This document shows, piece after piece, positions 37,355 to 46,055 of a DNA stretch of 64,000 nt. The notes under the pieces are model-generated. The model was given only the letters and a program-made list of their open reading frames with translations. It had not been told where the DNA came from and ran no database searches. Every line of letters begins with the position of its first letter. The first letter of the stretch is position 1. This stretch comes from UBA2589 sp965223235 (lineage in GTDB: Bacteria; Gemmatimonadota; Gemmatimonadetes; Longimicrobiales; Gaopeijiaceae): the NCBI GenBank assembly GCA_965223235.1, contig CBDCVV010000022.1, positions 558,001-622,000 of the forward strand, written 5' to 3'. Position numbers and translations under genes: made by a program.

Positions 37355-37906
37355 ATGCCCGGCAGAGAATACGATAAGGTCCTGGAAGTTGCGGTCGACC
37401 AGCATGGGTACGTCACGACGGCGCAAGCACGAACGCTGGGCATCCATGGCGACACTATACGGAAGATGGCAGCACGGGGGGCTCTTGAACGCGTGAGCTG
37501 GGGCGTCTACCGCATGCCCACGTTCCCCCCGTCGCCTTTCGCCCAGTACATGGAGGCCTGTCTCTGGCCAGCGGGGGTGGTGGGTGCCATTTCGCACGAA
37601 TCTGCGTTGGCAATTCGTGGGCTCTCCGACGTCAACCCAGCGAGAGTCCACCTCACCGTACCGAAGAACTTCAGGGTGCGAAGAGAGATTCCACCACACA
37701 TGGTCGTTCACAACGCCGACCTCTCGGAGGAAGAGCTGGTAAGCGTAGAAGGTGTCCCAACGACAGCGGTCCGCCGAGCCATCGAGGACTGTCACGGCAA
37801 ACACCTCGGCCCGGCATTACTTCGGCAGGCGATCGAGGAGGGGCAACGTCAGGGATATCTCCGGGCGGCTGATGTCCGAGAGCTGCGCGAGCTCGTTCTC
37901 GGATGA
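37355..37906 (+). CDS. abiEi: AbiEi-family antitoxin (type IV toxin-antitoxin)
   Basis: A 183-residue protein with an N-terminal winged helix (YVTTAQARTLGIHGDTIRKM, GALERVSWGVYRMP) and a C-terminal AbiEi domain (ESALAIRGLSDVNPARVHLTVP, TTAVRRAIEDC). In type IV systems the antitoxin represses the operon through its winged helix and counteracts the nucleotidyltransferase toxin without binding it. ATG 37355 is preceded by GAGAGGGG. It overlaps the toxin gene by 4 bp (ATGA). AbiE modules were first known as phage abortive-infection systems. Confidence 0.85.
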   Translation: MPGREYDKVLEVAVDQHGYVTTAQARTLGIHGDTIRKMAARGALERVSWGVYRMPTFPPSPFAQYMEACLWPAGVVGAISHESALAIRGLSDVNPARVHLTVPKNFRVRREIPPHMVVHNADLSEEELVSVEGVPTTAVRRAIEDCHGKHLGPALLRQAIEEGQRQGYLRAADVRELRELVLG

Positions 37907-38747
37907 CCGCCGAAAGAAAGCAGCCGCACTCCGCCCGAGTGCTGGCGAAGTGGGTAGACGCCCACGCACGTGAGCGTGGCCTCGCCCCGAAGCGTGTACG
38001 CGACTGGATCTCCTACATGGTCCTGGCCGGTCGTCTGGAAGAGGCGAACTCGGAGCTTCAAGATGCCACGTTCACGATCAAGGGAGCGGTGGCTCTCGAG
38101 ATGCGGCTCCCCGCGAGGGCGCGCGCCACGAAGGACATCGACGTGATCGCGGAAGCGGAAGACGAGCGCGGACTGGGCGAGGTGCTAGAACAAGCCCTCG
38201 TGGCGGGCTACCAGAACTTCACGTTCAGAATGAAGGATGACCCTTACGTGATGCCCAACGACTCTCTGCGGTTCCAAGTGGCGTTGGAGTACAAAGCGCG
38301 GAGCTGGAGCACCGTTCAGGTAGACGTCTCCCGCCCGGAAGGTGACACCACCGAGGTCGAGCTCGTGGACCCACTGGCGCTCGGACCATTCGGGCTCGAC
38401 ACCCCACCGGCACTGCCCTGTCTCTCTCTGCGCTATCACTTGGCACAGAAGATCCACGGGATGACGCAACCACCCAAGGGAGAGGAGGAGGCCAACGAAC
38501 GATTCCGCGATCTTTCGGACCTGCTCCTCATGCGTGAACTGGCCACCGACCTGAAAACTGTTCGCGAAGCCTGCATCGAGGTTTTCGCGCTTCGCGGCAC
38601 ACACGCATGGCCTCCCGCAGTGGAGCCACCGGAGGGGTGGAAAGCACCCTCGCGGCTCTGGCGGCGGAGCTGGAGTTGCCGGTGCGTACGCTAGCGGAGG
38701 GCGTCGCGGCGGCCGTCGCGTTCATCGACGAGATCAATGCAGCGTAG
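37903..38747 (+). pseudogene. abiEii: AbiEii-family nucleotidyltransferase toxin with C-terminal frameshift
   Basis: The ORF as read runs to 38694, but its last ~18 residues (after PPEGW) look random. The frame one base back continues naturally as STLAALAAELELPVRTLAEG and on to INAA with TAG at 38745-38747. One base appears to be missing at 38640/38641 (TGG-AAA; TGG GAA would restore GWESTLAAL). The N-terminal nucleotidyltransferase features are intact: KGAVALEMRLP (60-70) and ATKDIDV (DxD type, 75-81), with a later KIHG motif. The toxin family transfers nucleotides to tRNA or other targets. The catalytic part precedes the break, so the frameshift may be an assembly error or an attenuating mutation. 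Confidence 0.78.
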
Positions 38748-38779
38748 AGGCTGATCGCCCGAGCCCCCATCGGTCCGCT

Positions 38780-39982
38780 TCACCGAATCGCCCTCCGCAC
38801 GATCTCCAGGATCCGTTGGCGCAAGCGAGATGGATTTGCAGGAGAGCTCTGCCACATCGTGACCACGATCGTTTCTGTGCTGGGGTCCACCCAGAAGTCG
38901 GCTCCGACGCTGCCGTTCCAGGTGAATTCTCCAGCCCGAGCTCCGTCTCCGTCTTCCATGCGCACGGAGGCGTTGGCCATCGACCACCCTCTGCCCCCCC
39001 GCCGCGTAGCGCGGATCTCGTCAGAGAGCCCGTTGGCGACGAGCTCCGATGTGGTGGCTTCGCTCAGAATGCGGATGCCATCGAGTTCGCCTCCGTTGAG
39101 GAGCATCTGACAGAAGCGTAGGAAGTCGGGGGCCGTGGAGAGCATTCCGACTGCGCCGTCGTTCAGTGCGGCGCGGCGGGTAAAGGGAACGTCCTCCGTC
39201 GCGAAGGCTTCGAGTCCGCCACCGTCGAGCTGGCGGTACGGGGTGGCGAGGCGCCCGACCTTTTCGGGCGGAACCCAGAAGCCCGTGTCGCTCATCCCGA
39301 GGGGGTCGAGCACGGCTTCGCGGATGTACTCGTCGAGCGGCTGGCCTGAGGCTGCCTCGACGACCGCGCCCGCGATCGTCGAGCCGGTCCCGTAGCGGAA
39401 GCGTGTGCCGGGATCCTCATAGAGAGGGAGGCTCGCGAGACGGGTGACGAAGTCGTCCAGAGTCCGATCTCGAGAGCGGACGTCGGCGGTCCGATACTCC
39501 TCGGCGTTTCGGAAGTTCAGCCCCGCCGTATGGAGCAGGAGGTCGCGCACGGTGATCGGGCGGGTGGGCTCACGATCGGGTCCTCCCTCTTGCCGCACGC
39601 GAACGTCCTGGAACGCAGGGAGGTAGCGATGAACCGGATCGTCGAACGAAAGCCGACCCGCGTCGACCAGGGTACCAATCGCCACCGCGGTGATGGCCCG
39701 GGACATCGAGTAGATGCGGAAGATCGACTCGTTGCGCATCGGCACGTTCGTTTCGATGTCCTGGAGTCCAGTCGCCTGGAGGTAGGCGATCCGTCCGTGT
39801 CGGGAGACGGCTACCACGGCACCGGCCAGCTCCTCCCGATCGATCACTTCGACGATTGCGTCGGTGATCTCTGCGAGGGTGGCGGCGTCCAAGCCTGGGG
39901 TCTGGGTCGGTGCCTGCGCGTGGATCGAGGGTGAGAGCGTCGCGAGGGTGGCGAGGGTTGTGGCTAGAGCCTTCCCCTTCAT
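38780..39982 (-). CDS. Exported serine hydrolase (family VIII esterase/class C beta-lactamase fold), SMSR motif
   Basis: A 400-residue protein with a signal peptide (starting MKGKALATT, ending IHAQA; ATG 39982 preferred over 39994). The fold is the penicillin-binding-protein-like esterase type: FRIYSMSRAITAVAIG, LLLHTAGLN, GTGSTIAGAVVEAASGQPLDEY, WNGSVGADFWVDP. The SxxK motif is SMSR (Ser92-Arg95), so the catalytic Lys is Arg. Related family VIII esterases usually have SMTK. Activity is therefore uncertain. It converges with the AbiE pair, 32 bp apart. Confidence 0.85.
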   Translation of the reverse strand: MKGKALATTLATLATLSPSIHAQAPTQTPGLDAATLAEITDAIVEVIDREELAGAVVAVSRHGRIAYLQATGLQDIETNVPMRNESIFRIYSMSRAITAVAIGTLVDAGRLSFDDPVHRYLPAFQDVRVRQEGGPDREPTRPITVRDLLLHTAGLNFRNAEEYRTADVRSRDRTLDDFVTRLASLPLYEDPGTRFRYGTGSTIAGAVVEAASGQPLDEYIREAVLDPLGMSDTGFWVPPEKVGRLATPYRQLDGGGLEAFATEDVPFTRRAALNDGAVGMLSTAPDFLRFCQMLLNGGELDGIRILSEATTSELVANGLSDEIRATRRGGRGWSMANASVRMEDGDGARAGEFTWNGSVGADFWVDPSTETIVVTMWQSSPANPSRLRQRILEIVRRAIR

Positions 39983-40015
39983 GGCCGACTCCAAATGGGC
40001 ACCGGTGGGCGCCCC

Positions 40016-40978
40016 CTACCCTTCCACCCGGCTGGTCACCACGAAGCGGGTGCCCTCTGCGTTCACGTCGTACTCAGGGTTGTAGGACGTCATCATGTTG
40101 TCCGCGCCCATCCCCACCTGGGCCCCGGTGAAGAGGCGCGTGGGTGGGTCGAAGGAGAAGCCACCTTCGTCCCGGAAGCGTACGACCATGAGGTCGTTGC
40201 CCTGCCAATAGAAGAGCTCGTCGTTACTCCACTTGGGCCAGGTACCTCCGGTGGCCGACACCTTCCACCTCGCGTCCGAGGCCGGGAAGGTCGTGACGTA
40301 GATCTCCATCTGGCCGTCCTGGTCGGACTGGTACGCGATGAACCGACCGTCACGAGAGAGCCGGGCGAGGGCCTGGATCCCGTCATCGCCGACCACGACG
40401 TCCGTCTCTCCTGTCGCGGCGTCGACGGACCAGAGGTCGCGCGCCTGCGTTTCCGGGTTATTGGTGTGAAAGACGAGCGTCGAAGCATCGGGCGTCCACG
40501 ACGGATACCACTTGTGCATGCCTTCGCTCACAATCAGCGGTTGATCCCCGCCGGTACCGTCCGCGGCACGAATGAAGAGGTTCGAGACGCCGCCGGCTTC
40601 CTGGATCGAGTACGCGATCCGCGACCCGTCGGGCGACCAGATCATGTGGCGCTCGAAGCCCTCGTTCGACGTGAGCCTCTCTGCCTCCGAGCCCTCGAGG
40701 ATGTAGAGGTAGTCCGTCTGACCTTCGACCTCTCGCCCGCGCACGGCGATCCGCTCGAGGTCCGGCGAGATCGACGGGTCGAGGATCGAGTTCATGCGCG
40801 GGCCGATCGACTCCAGCACGGCTCCTGACCGGTCGACCCAGACGAGCTGTTGACCCGCCGTAGGATCGACGTCTTCGGCAATGGGCACGACGTCGTCGGG
40901 ACTGTCCCCTCCGCAGGCACTCGCACCCATGAGGAGGAGGATCGCAGGGACGAAACGAGCTGTGGGGATGAGCTTCAT
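40016..40978 (-). CDS. PD40/TolB-like beta-propeller lipoprotein
   Basis: A 320-residue lipoprotein (start ATG 40978; lipobox MGASACGG) with repeated PD40-type blades: DPSISPDLERIAVRG, MIWSPDGSRIAYSIQ, WYPSWTPDASTLVFH, RLSRDGRFIAYQSD, WPKWSNDELFYW. The blades resemble the TolB C-terminal propeller and the N-terminal propeller of S9 peptidases, but no peptidase domain follows. It starts 34 bp upstream of the serine hydrolase gene (same strand), so the two may be co-transcribed. Confidence 0.82.
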   Translation of the reverse strand: MKLIPTARFVPAILLLMGASACGGDSPDDVVPIAEDVDPTAGQQLVWVDRSGAVLESIGPRMNSILDPSISPDLERIAVRGREVEGQTDYLYILEGSEAERLTSNEGFERHMIWSPDGSRIAYSIQEAGGVSNLFIRAADGTGGDQPLIVSEGMHKWYPSWTPDASTLVFHTNNPETQARDLWSVDAATGETDVVVGDDGIQALARLSRDGRFIAYQSDQDGQMEIYVTTFPASDARWKVSATGGTWPKWSNDELFYWQGNDLMVVRFRDEGGFSFDPPTRLFTGAQVGMGADNMMTSYNPEYDVNAEGTRFVVTSRVEG

Positions 40979-41089
40979 GGTCTGTTCTCGATGGACGGCT
41001 AGGCGCACGGGCAACATCGAGTGGGTGGAGCGATCCCGCTACCCATCGTGCGGTCCCACTGACCAGTAGCAGGCGCCCTCGACCAAGAC

Positions 41090-41123
41090 CCGAGAGAGCT
41101 TCGAGTGGGCCCGGGTAGATTTG
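41090..41123. repeat. Distal copy of the tRNA-Ile 3' end (att-like)
   Basis: CCGAGAGAG, then AGTGGGCC-GGGTAGATTTGA, 30 of 35 positions identical to the sequence at 45737-45771, which is the 3' end of tRNA-Ile(GAU) plus its 3' flank. With the intact tRNA on the other side of the island it has the layout of attL/attR after integration at a tRNA 3' end. Confidence 0.6.
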
Positions 41124-41310
41124 AGCTGCGGGTAACCAGACAGCCTGAAGGCGCCGCCTTCGGCGGACGCGCACAGCCCCTCGCGCCCCTCCGCGGGTCA
41201 CCACCAGGGCGCTTCCGTACACCCCGCTGCCGCTCCGGGTGAACGACCGACCAGCGACCGCTTCGCGGTCGCGAGGTCGGTAGCGGGCGGATACAACAAA
41301 CTCCCCCGGC
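41104..41310. repeat. ~210-bp palindrome-rich repeat, copy 1 (left of the defence operon)
   Basis: Begins with a tRNA-Ile 3'-end-like segment and continues with a shared GAGCTGCGGGTAACCAGACAGCCTGAAG block, a hairpin CGCCG-CCTT-CGGCG, a divergent middle, and a long hairpin. That hairpin has inner arms GCGACCGC/GCGGTCGC and outer arms ACCGACC/GGTCGGT around TTC. It matches copy 2 (45517-45728) closely at both ends, with a mosaic centre. It is not a known insertion sequence and has no coding potential I trust. Confidence 0.75.
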
Positions 41311-41482
41311 AATCGTGGCGACGCGAGAACGACCCGGCGTCACACGGCGCCGTACGGCCCGAGAGGGAGGCGCATCCTCGCGGATGAGTTGCGCGAAACC
41401 CGAACCCGACTCACGCTTGCACCGGCTCTGATGCTCACGCATCGACGTTGTGTTTCACAATTCCAACGGCTGAAGGGGCAAC

Positions 41483-42721
41483 GTGGCAGACACCACCTCA
41501 CCGAGACCGGACGAGACGCCCAGTCAGGATCGGGGTGACGAAACCTCCCGGAGATACCGGTTCCAGTGGATTCTCGCGGCGATCTCATGCTGCGATCTGC
41601 TCGATGATACGCGAGATGTCCTCGAAGTATTTTGCGAACAGCACGAAGATGTGCTCCTGAAACACAACGATGGACAGTTCTCAGGCCTGCAGATCAAGAC
41701 CAGGGGGCCCGGTCTGGGCCCGTGGAAGACCCGGGACCCCGAGGTGCAGGGATCGTTGGTGCGCTTCGCGAGGCTTGAGAACGACTTTCCCGGGCAATTC
41801 AGGCGATTCTCCTTCCTGACGAACAAGGACATCTACCGGGCGGAGAATGGCCAGGGGCTGCAATACGTGTTGGGTCGGATCGAACAGGCAACTGATTCAG
41901 ACGACCTGGAGCCGGTGGTACGAAGGGTCGTCGACCGAGTAGCTAGCTTGGCGGAATGCTCAGTCGGAACCGCCTTCGCGGCGCTCCGCAAGACGAGAGC
42001 GAGAGACGACCTTCCGAAGCTAGACGACGCCCATGTACGCCTTGTGCAGGCCGTCACCGGGGCCTGGAGCGAAGCCACCTCGATTTCGTATCCAGCCGTG
42101 GTTCGCGCGGCTCACGCCCTTGAAGGAGAGTGCACCCGAGCGTCGTCGCTGGCCCATACGGACACGCTTGCCGGATACGTTCCCAACATCCCCGAAGCTG
42201 ACGACGCCGGGCTCCTTGCGAGGGTAGAAGGGAAGCGCTTCGACGCACAGAGGGTGAGAGGGATCTTGGAGCGTAGCATCACCGAAGTCGCTCCCCTCTA
42301 TGGAGATCCAGGGGCCGTCGAAGATCCCAGCTCCGGCCTGTCGACCACGCTTCGGACCAAGCTGGACGCGGGAGGCTTCTCAGCAGTATCCCTGAACTCG
42401 GCCGAAGACCTCCGAGACAAGGCAGAGGTTCTCGCGCTGATGTGGCAGCAGAAGTGGGGAATTGAGGAAGGGCTTCAACGATACTCCCATGTCCAGAGCA
42501 TCGTGCTGGCGGACGCTGCTTCGGCCTTCGAAGAGAATAAGGCCCAGGGGGATCCGTTCGGTGTACCCATGCTGACGACACTGCGCTCCCGCCTAAACGA
42601 GCGGCTGGAAGCCTCGCGGGTGTACGACTCCAGCCTGGAGCACCTGGAAGGCTTCGCGTACGGGTTAACAGCCCAATGCAAGGCATCGTGGAGTCTGGCT
42701 CGGCCTTGGGAGGACGAGTGA
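41483..42721 (+). CDS. Cap4/DUF4297-like PD-(D/E)xK nuclease, effector of a Lamassu/ABC-3C-type defence system
   Basis: A 412-residue protein whose N-terminus fits the DUF4297 (Cap4-type) dsDNA endonuclease fold. It has RRYRFQWILAAISCCDLL, a strand with EDVLL (Glu55-Asp56) and GLQIKTR (Gln70-x-Lys72), the expected E/D...QxK arrangement. The C-terminal ~280 residues are helical and unassigned, probably the partner-binding part. GTG 41483 has AAGGGG five bases upstream; the region before it holds only the repeat. It overlaps the next gene by GTGA. In related systems the SMC-like ATPase senses foreign DNA and releases the nuclease, killing the cell or plasmid. This is inferred by family, not shown. 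Confidence 0.7.
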   Translation: MADTTSPRPDETPSQDRGDETSRRYRFQWILAAISCCDLLDDTRDVLEVFCEQHEDVLLKHNDGQFSGLQIKTRGPGLGPWKTRDPEVQGSLVRFARLENDFPGQFRRFSFLTNKDIYRAENGQGLQYVLGRIEQATDSDDLEPVVRRVVDRVASLAECSVGTAFAALRKTRARDDLPKLDDAHVRLVQAVTGAWSEATSISYPAVVRAAHALEGECTRASSLAHTDTLAGYVPNIPEADDAGLLARVEGKRFDAQRVRGILERSITEVAPLYGDPGAVEDPSSGLSTTLRTKLDAGGFSAVSLNSAEDLRDKAEVLALMWQQKWGIEEGLQRYSHVQSIVLADAASAFEENKAQGDPFGVPMLTTLRSRLNERLEASRVYDSSLEHLEGFAYGLTAQCKASWSLARPWEDE

Positions 42722-43266
42722 CTGACGTTGTCCAAGCGGTAGCAGCTCTGGAACGAGCCCCAGACCTTCATGTCGCTCGCCTTCTAATCCTACTGGAGGC
42801 GTTCGCTGGTGAAGAAAACGAGGCAGTCGAAGGTCTGACTAAACTCGCGAAGCTCGACTTCCTGCTTCGGTACCCGGTGATGTTGGAGCGGGCGCTGGAA
42901 GCGAAGGGCCGGTCAACCTCCGGCGTCGATTTGGACGATCACGAACGGGAGAGCGTCGAGTCGGCGATGGTTCGATACAGATTTGGCCCCTGGGATCACC
43001 GATACCGCCAGTTTCTGAATTCCCTGGTCGCTAGGGGACTGGCCATCGTCAGCGTGGAGGGCCGCACGGTAGTTGTCACGCTCACCGAGCGAGGTCGCTT
43101 GACTGCTAGGCGACTCTCGGACGACGAGGCGTTCAGTGCTTACGTCGAGCGAGCAACGATCCTGAAGCGACACTTCGACAACACGGCCACGCACCTGATG
43201 AAGTTCATCTACTCCACCTTTCCGGAGATCGTATCCCTTCGCTCCGGGGCGTCTATTCCGACATGA
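42718..43266 (+). CDS. Small middle component of the three-gene defence operon (LmuC/ABC-3C MC-like)
   Basis: A 182-residue protein starting at GTG 42718, with GGGAGG four bases upstream and a GTGA overlap with the nuclease stop. It ends in an ATGA overlap with the ATPase gene. The N-terminal helices (LHVARLLILLEAFAGE, LTKLAKLDFLLRYP) and a wing-like strand pair (GLAIVSVEGRTVVVTLTERG) suggest a winged helix, as in the 'middle component' of ABC-3C systems. The assignment rests mainly on size, position and this pattern. It probably bridges nuclease and ATPase. Confidence 0.6.
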   Translation: MTDVVQAVAALERAPDLHVARLLILLEAFAGEENEAVEGLTKLAKLDFLLRYPVMLERALEAKGRSTSGVDLDDHERESVESAMVRYRFGPWDHRYRQFLNSLVARGLAIVSVEGRTVVVTLTERGRLTARRLSDDEAFSAYVERATILKRHFDNTATHLMKFIYSTFPEIVSLRSGASIPT

Positions 43267-45197
43267 GACTTCGGCTTCAACAACTCGAGCTACGCACCAA
43301 GCAGTCCGTCGAGCACGTCGACTTCTCCCGAGTGACGTTCATCCACGGACCGGTAGGGACAGGCAAGTCGACCGTCGCGCGGCTCGTCGACTATTGCCTT
43401 GGGGGCGCCCTGGAGTGGACGCCAGCCATCCGACATCAATTCCTGAGCGCTACTCTCTATCTAACGCTCGGAGACTTCGACGTCGCGTTAGAACGGGGAG
43501 CGACGGACAACAGCCTTGTTCGGGTGTCATGGTCTGGGTCGGATGACAACATCGGATCAGTGAACGCTCCCCTAGCCGCCCAATCTACCAGACTAGTTGA
43601 TGCTGAGGTCTATAACTTTAGCGATCTAGTCTTCTACCTGGCGGGCATCGAGCCGATCAAGGTGCGAAAACGCAGTCGGGATTGGGAATCGCCGATGGTC
43701 CGGCTAAGCATCCGAGACCTATGGGCCTTTTCGTACCTGGATCAGACGCATCTTGACTCATCGTTCTTCCGGCTCGGCGACCCGATCCGTGCTCGTAAGA
43801 GTCAGGACGCAATGAAGTTTTTCACGGGCCTACACTCGAAATCTCTCAGCAGGCTAGAGAGCGAGTTGATGCAAGCTGTCGACGACCAGCGCACCAAGAA
43901 GCAGACGGTCGTTCAAATCCGACAGTTCATGGAGCAATTCGACCTCGGATCGGAGCTCGATGTGGAGGCTCGACTAAGAGAGCTAGAGCAGCAGCTTTCG
44001 GAGCTACGGGCGCGACGCACACAGCTCGAAGCCACGCGCTCGGTCGACCTGCACCCCACGGACAACCTTCGCAACCGGCTTAGGGCCCTCGGAACTACCG
44101 TGGCCGAACTTGGATCGGCTATCGCCGATGCTGAGACGGCTATCGTGGAGCAGAAGGCCTTACGGTCTGAGCTGATTACCGCGAAGACAAAGGCGGTGAG
44201 GTTGGAACGCGCGGGACAGCTGCTCGATCAGGTTGACTTCGATCAATGTCCACGGTGCGGTTCTGACGTCACTCACCGTCCTCCTTCCGACGATCAGTGC
44301 AGGCTCTGCGGTACCGAAACAGCGGTCGACGTCGAGGGCAATGCCGAAGAGCTTGAGGCGGTCCGTCGTGACCTCAACACGCGCATCGACGAGATCGGTG
44401 ACTCTGTACGACGCAGGGAGACCGCGCTGGCGCGTACTCGCAGGCAGCTCCGAACAGCTGAGGAGGACAAGCGGCGGCTCGATGATGAGCTCGCAGAAGA
44501 GCTGGCCCGTTATGACTCGGCGTTTGTGGAGAGCATCCGAGCTACGGACAGAGAAATCGCCACACTCGAAGAGCGAGTCGCATCCTTCCTCCGACTACAG
44601 GAAATGCCGCGAGCTATTGATGAGCTGCAAGACGCGGCAGCCGCGCTGCAGGGGAAGATCGAACGGCTTAGAAAATCGGAAGACGCGGAGCGTCAGAGGC
44701 TCCGCAAGGCGGACGCCAACATCGCCGCCATTGCCGACCGGTTTAGAAGTACGATGCTCGCGGTGGGCTTCCCAGGCGTTTCAACGGAGGACGAAGTCCA
44801 ACTCGACCCCCGCAATTGGCGCCCCAGAGTTGTGCATGGTGATCAGGCATGGGATTTCTGGGATACGGGGAGCGGTGGCAAGAAGACTCTGTTCAACGTG
44901 TGCTACGCCCTCGCGCTCCACTCAGTCGCGGTGGACCGAGAACTGCCGATGCCAAGCGTTCTCATCATCGACAGTCCGACCAAGAACATCAGCGAGGATG
45001 AGAATCCGACGCTTGTGCGATCCCTGTACGACGAAGTCTATCGCCTAGCATCGACCGATGGCGGCGAGGGTGTCCAGTTCCTCTTGATCGACTCAGACGT
45101 AGTTGAGCCTGAGGATCCACTGGATGGCTTCACCGAACGCCGCATGGCCGGAGAACCAAGCGCACCGAGCCTAATCCCTCACTACCATGGGCCCTGA
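43263..45197 (+). CDS. Rad50/SMC-like ATPase with zinc-hook, sensor of the defence system
   Basis: A 644-residue ATPase: Walker A GPVGTGKST (29-37), coiled coils on both sides of a Rad50-like zinc hook (Cys329-PR-Cys332 and Cys346-RL-Cys349), a signature GSGGKK (536-541), and Walker B LIIDSP (Asp570). Where most ABC ATPases have a catalytic Glu after the Walker B Asp, this has Ser571, as in relatives with a DSPxKNI motif. It starts in an ATGA overlap with the middle component. The order nuclease-small protein-SMC ATPase is that of Lamassu/DdmABC and of ABC-3C conflict systems. Whether it belongs to a described subtype cannot be decided here. Confidence 0.75.
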   Translation: MRLRLQQLELRTKQSVEHVDFSRVTFIHGPVGTGKSTVARLVDYCLGGALEWTPAIRHQFLSATLYLTLGDFDVALERGATDNSLVRVSWSGSDDNIGSVNAPLAAQSTRLVDAEVYNFSDLVFYLAGIEPIKVRKRSRDWESPMVRLSIRDLWAFSYLDQTHLDSSFFRLGDPIRARKSQDAMKFFTGLHSKSLSRLESELMQAVDDQRTKKQTVVQIRQFMEQFDLGSELDVEARLRELEQQLSELRARRTQLEATRSVDLHPTDNLRNRLRALGTTVAELGSAIADAETAIVEQKALRSELITAKTKAVRLERAGQLLDQVDFDQCPRCGSDVTHRPPSDDQCRLCGTETAVDVEGNAEELEAVRRDLNTRIDEIGDSVRRRETALARTRRQLRTAEEDKRRLDDELAEELARYDSAFVESIRATDREIATLEERVASFLRLQEMPRAIDELQDAAAALQGKIERLRKSEDAERQRLRKADANIAAIADRFRSTMLAVGFPGVSTEDEVQLDPRNWRPRVVHGDQAWDFWDTGSGGKKTLFNVCYALALHSVAVDRELPMPSVLIIDSPTKNISEDENPTLVRSLYDEVYRLASTDGGEGVQFLLIDSDVVEPEDPLDGFTERRMAGEPSAPSLIPHYHGP

Positions 45198-45220
45198 GGG
45201 AGGCGGCAGAGAAGTAGTAA

Positions 45221-45421
45221 TCCGGGCCATCGCCGGCGCACAGCCTCCGCAGGAAGTTCGTCACAGAGCGCAAGGACGCCTCGGTCGTGGATCTCGCTAG
45301 GCTCGGAGGCCGGCGCGGCCCTCAGACCCTGTTGGCCGTCTACCAACAACCCGATGAAGAAGGAATGCGCCGGGCCCCACTCGGTCGAAAGCCGCTGACG
45401 GAGGGTTCAGTCTGCCCCTAA
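45221..45421 (+). pseudogene. Tyrosine recombinase (integrase) C-terminal remnant
   Basis: A 66-codon frame opens after a TAA and reads PAHSLRRKFVTERKD, then VVDLARLGGRRGPQTLL and AVYQQPDEEGMRRA before TAA at 45419-45421. This matches the end of phage-type tyrosine integrases: box II H-x-x-R and the nucleophile Tyr (codon 45341-45343) with the usual spacing and a typical YQQ-D-MRR context. No start codon, N-terminal or first catalytic Arg region remains upstream, where the ATPase gene ends. It lies between the defence operon and the tRNA-proximal repeat, as a decayed integrase of the island would. Confidence 0.7.
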
Positions 45422-45516
45422 TCTGGCACACCAACGCGGCACACTTGAAAACCTGAACTCCGGAAGGAAAGAGCCCCACTTGGCCGCAAAACCAGGTGGG
45501 CTTCATCTTTCGTACA

Positions 45517-45728
45517 AGTGGGCCTAGGTAGATTTGAGCTGCGGGTAACCAGACAGCCTGAAGTCGCCGCCTTCGGCGGACGCGTGCTGACCCTCGCTCC
45601 CCTCCGCGTGTCAACTTCCAGGCCGCTAGCGCGGCAGACCTCCTCTGCCGCTCCGGGTGAACTACCGACCAGCGACCGCTTCGCGGTCGCGAGGTCGGTA
45701 GCGGGCGGATACAAAAAACTCCCCCGGC
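45517..45728. repeat. ~210-bp palindrome-rich repeat, copy 2 (right of the defence operon)
   Basis: Same layout as copy 1: tRNA-3'-end-like start (AGTGGGCCTAGGTAGATTTGA), conserved block to CCTGAAG, CGCCG/CGGCG hairpin, variable centre, then TGAACTACCGACC (also found in the tRNA-Ile gene) and the long GCGACCGC/GCGGTCGC hairpin. It ends 24 bp before the tRNA-Ile gene. The unit therefore appears once on each side of the defence operon. Confidence 0.75.
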
Positions 45729-45752
45729 CATCACAACCGAGAGAGTTCTAAG

Positions 45753-45826
<74 letters not shown>

Positions 45827-45877
45827 TTCAAACGGCCGCCACAGGCGTACCGACCCTCCTGCTAGACCGAGCCGAAA

Positions 45878-45906
45878 AAGGTACCCACGCCGACCACCCC
45901 GTTCAA
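45878..45906 (-). promoter_or_regulatory. Candidate promoter of tRNA-Ile
   Basis: On the minus strand TTGAAC (45906-45901) and TACCTT (45883-45878) are separated by 17 bp, upstream of the tRNA with room for a short 5' leader. The -35 is good, the -10 only fair. Confidence 0.35.
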
Positions 45907-46055
45907 CGGTCTCGAACGCCCCTCTCGCCACAGTCAAACGCACGCCCCCAACCCGGCTGCCCAAACACTCACCACACCACGGCTCCACCATCCACCCCGC
46001 TAACCGGCCAGGCGCGGGCCTCGGATCCCCTACCCGCCACCGAATCCCCCACGGA

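Noticed and set aside
42676..42717. Upstream ATG 42676 as start of the middle component
   Set aside because: It lies within the nuclease gene. GTG 42718 has a near-ideal SD and the GTGA overlap that matches the next junction.
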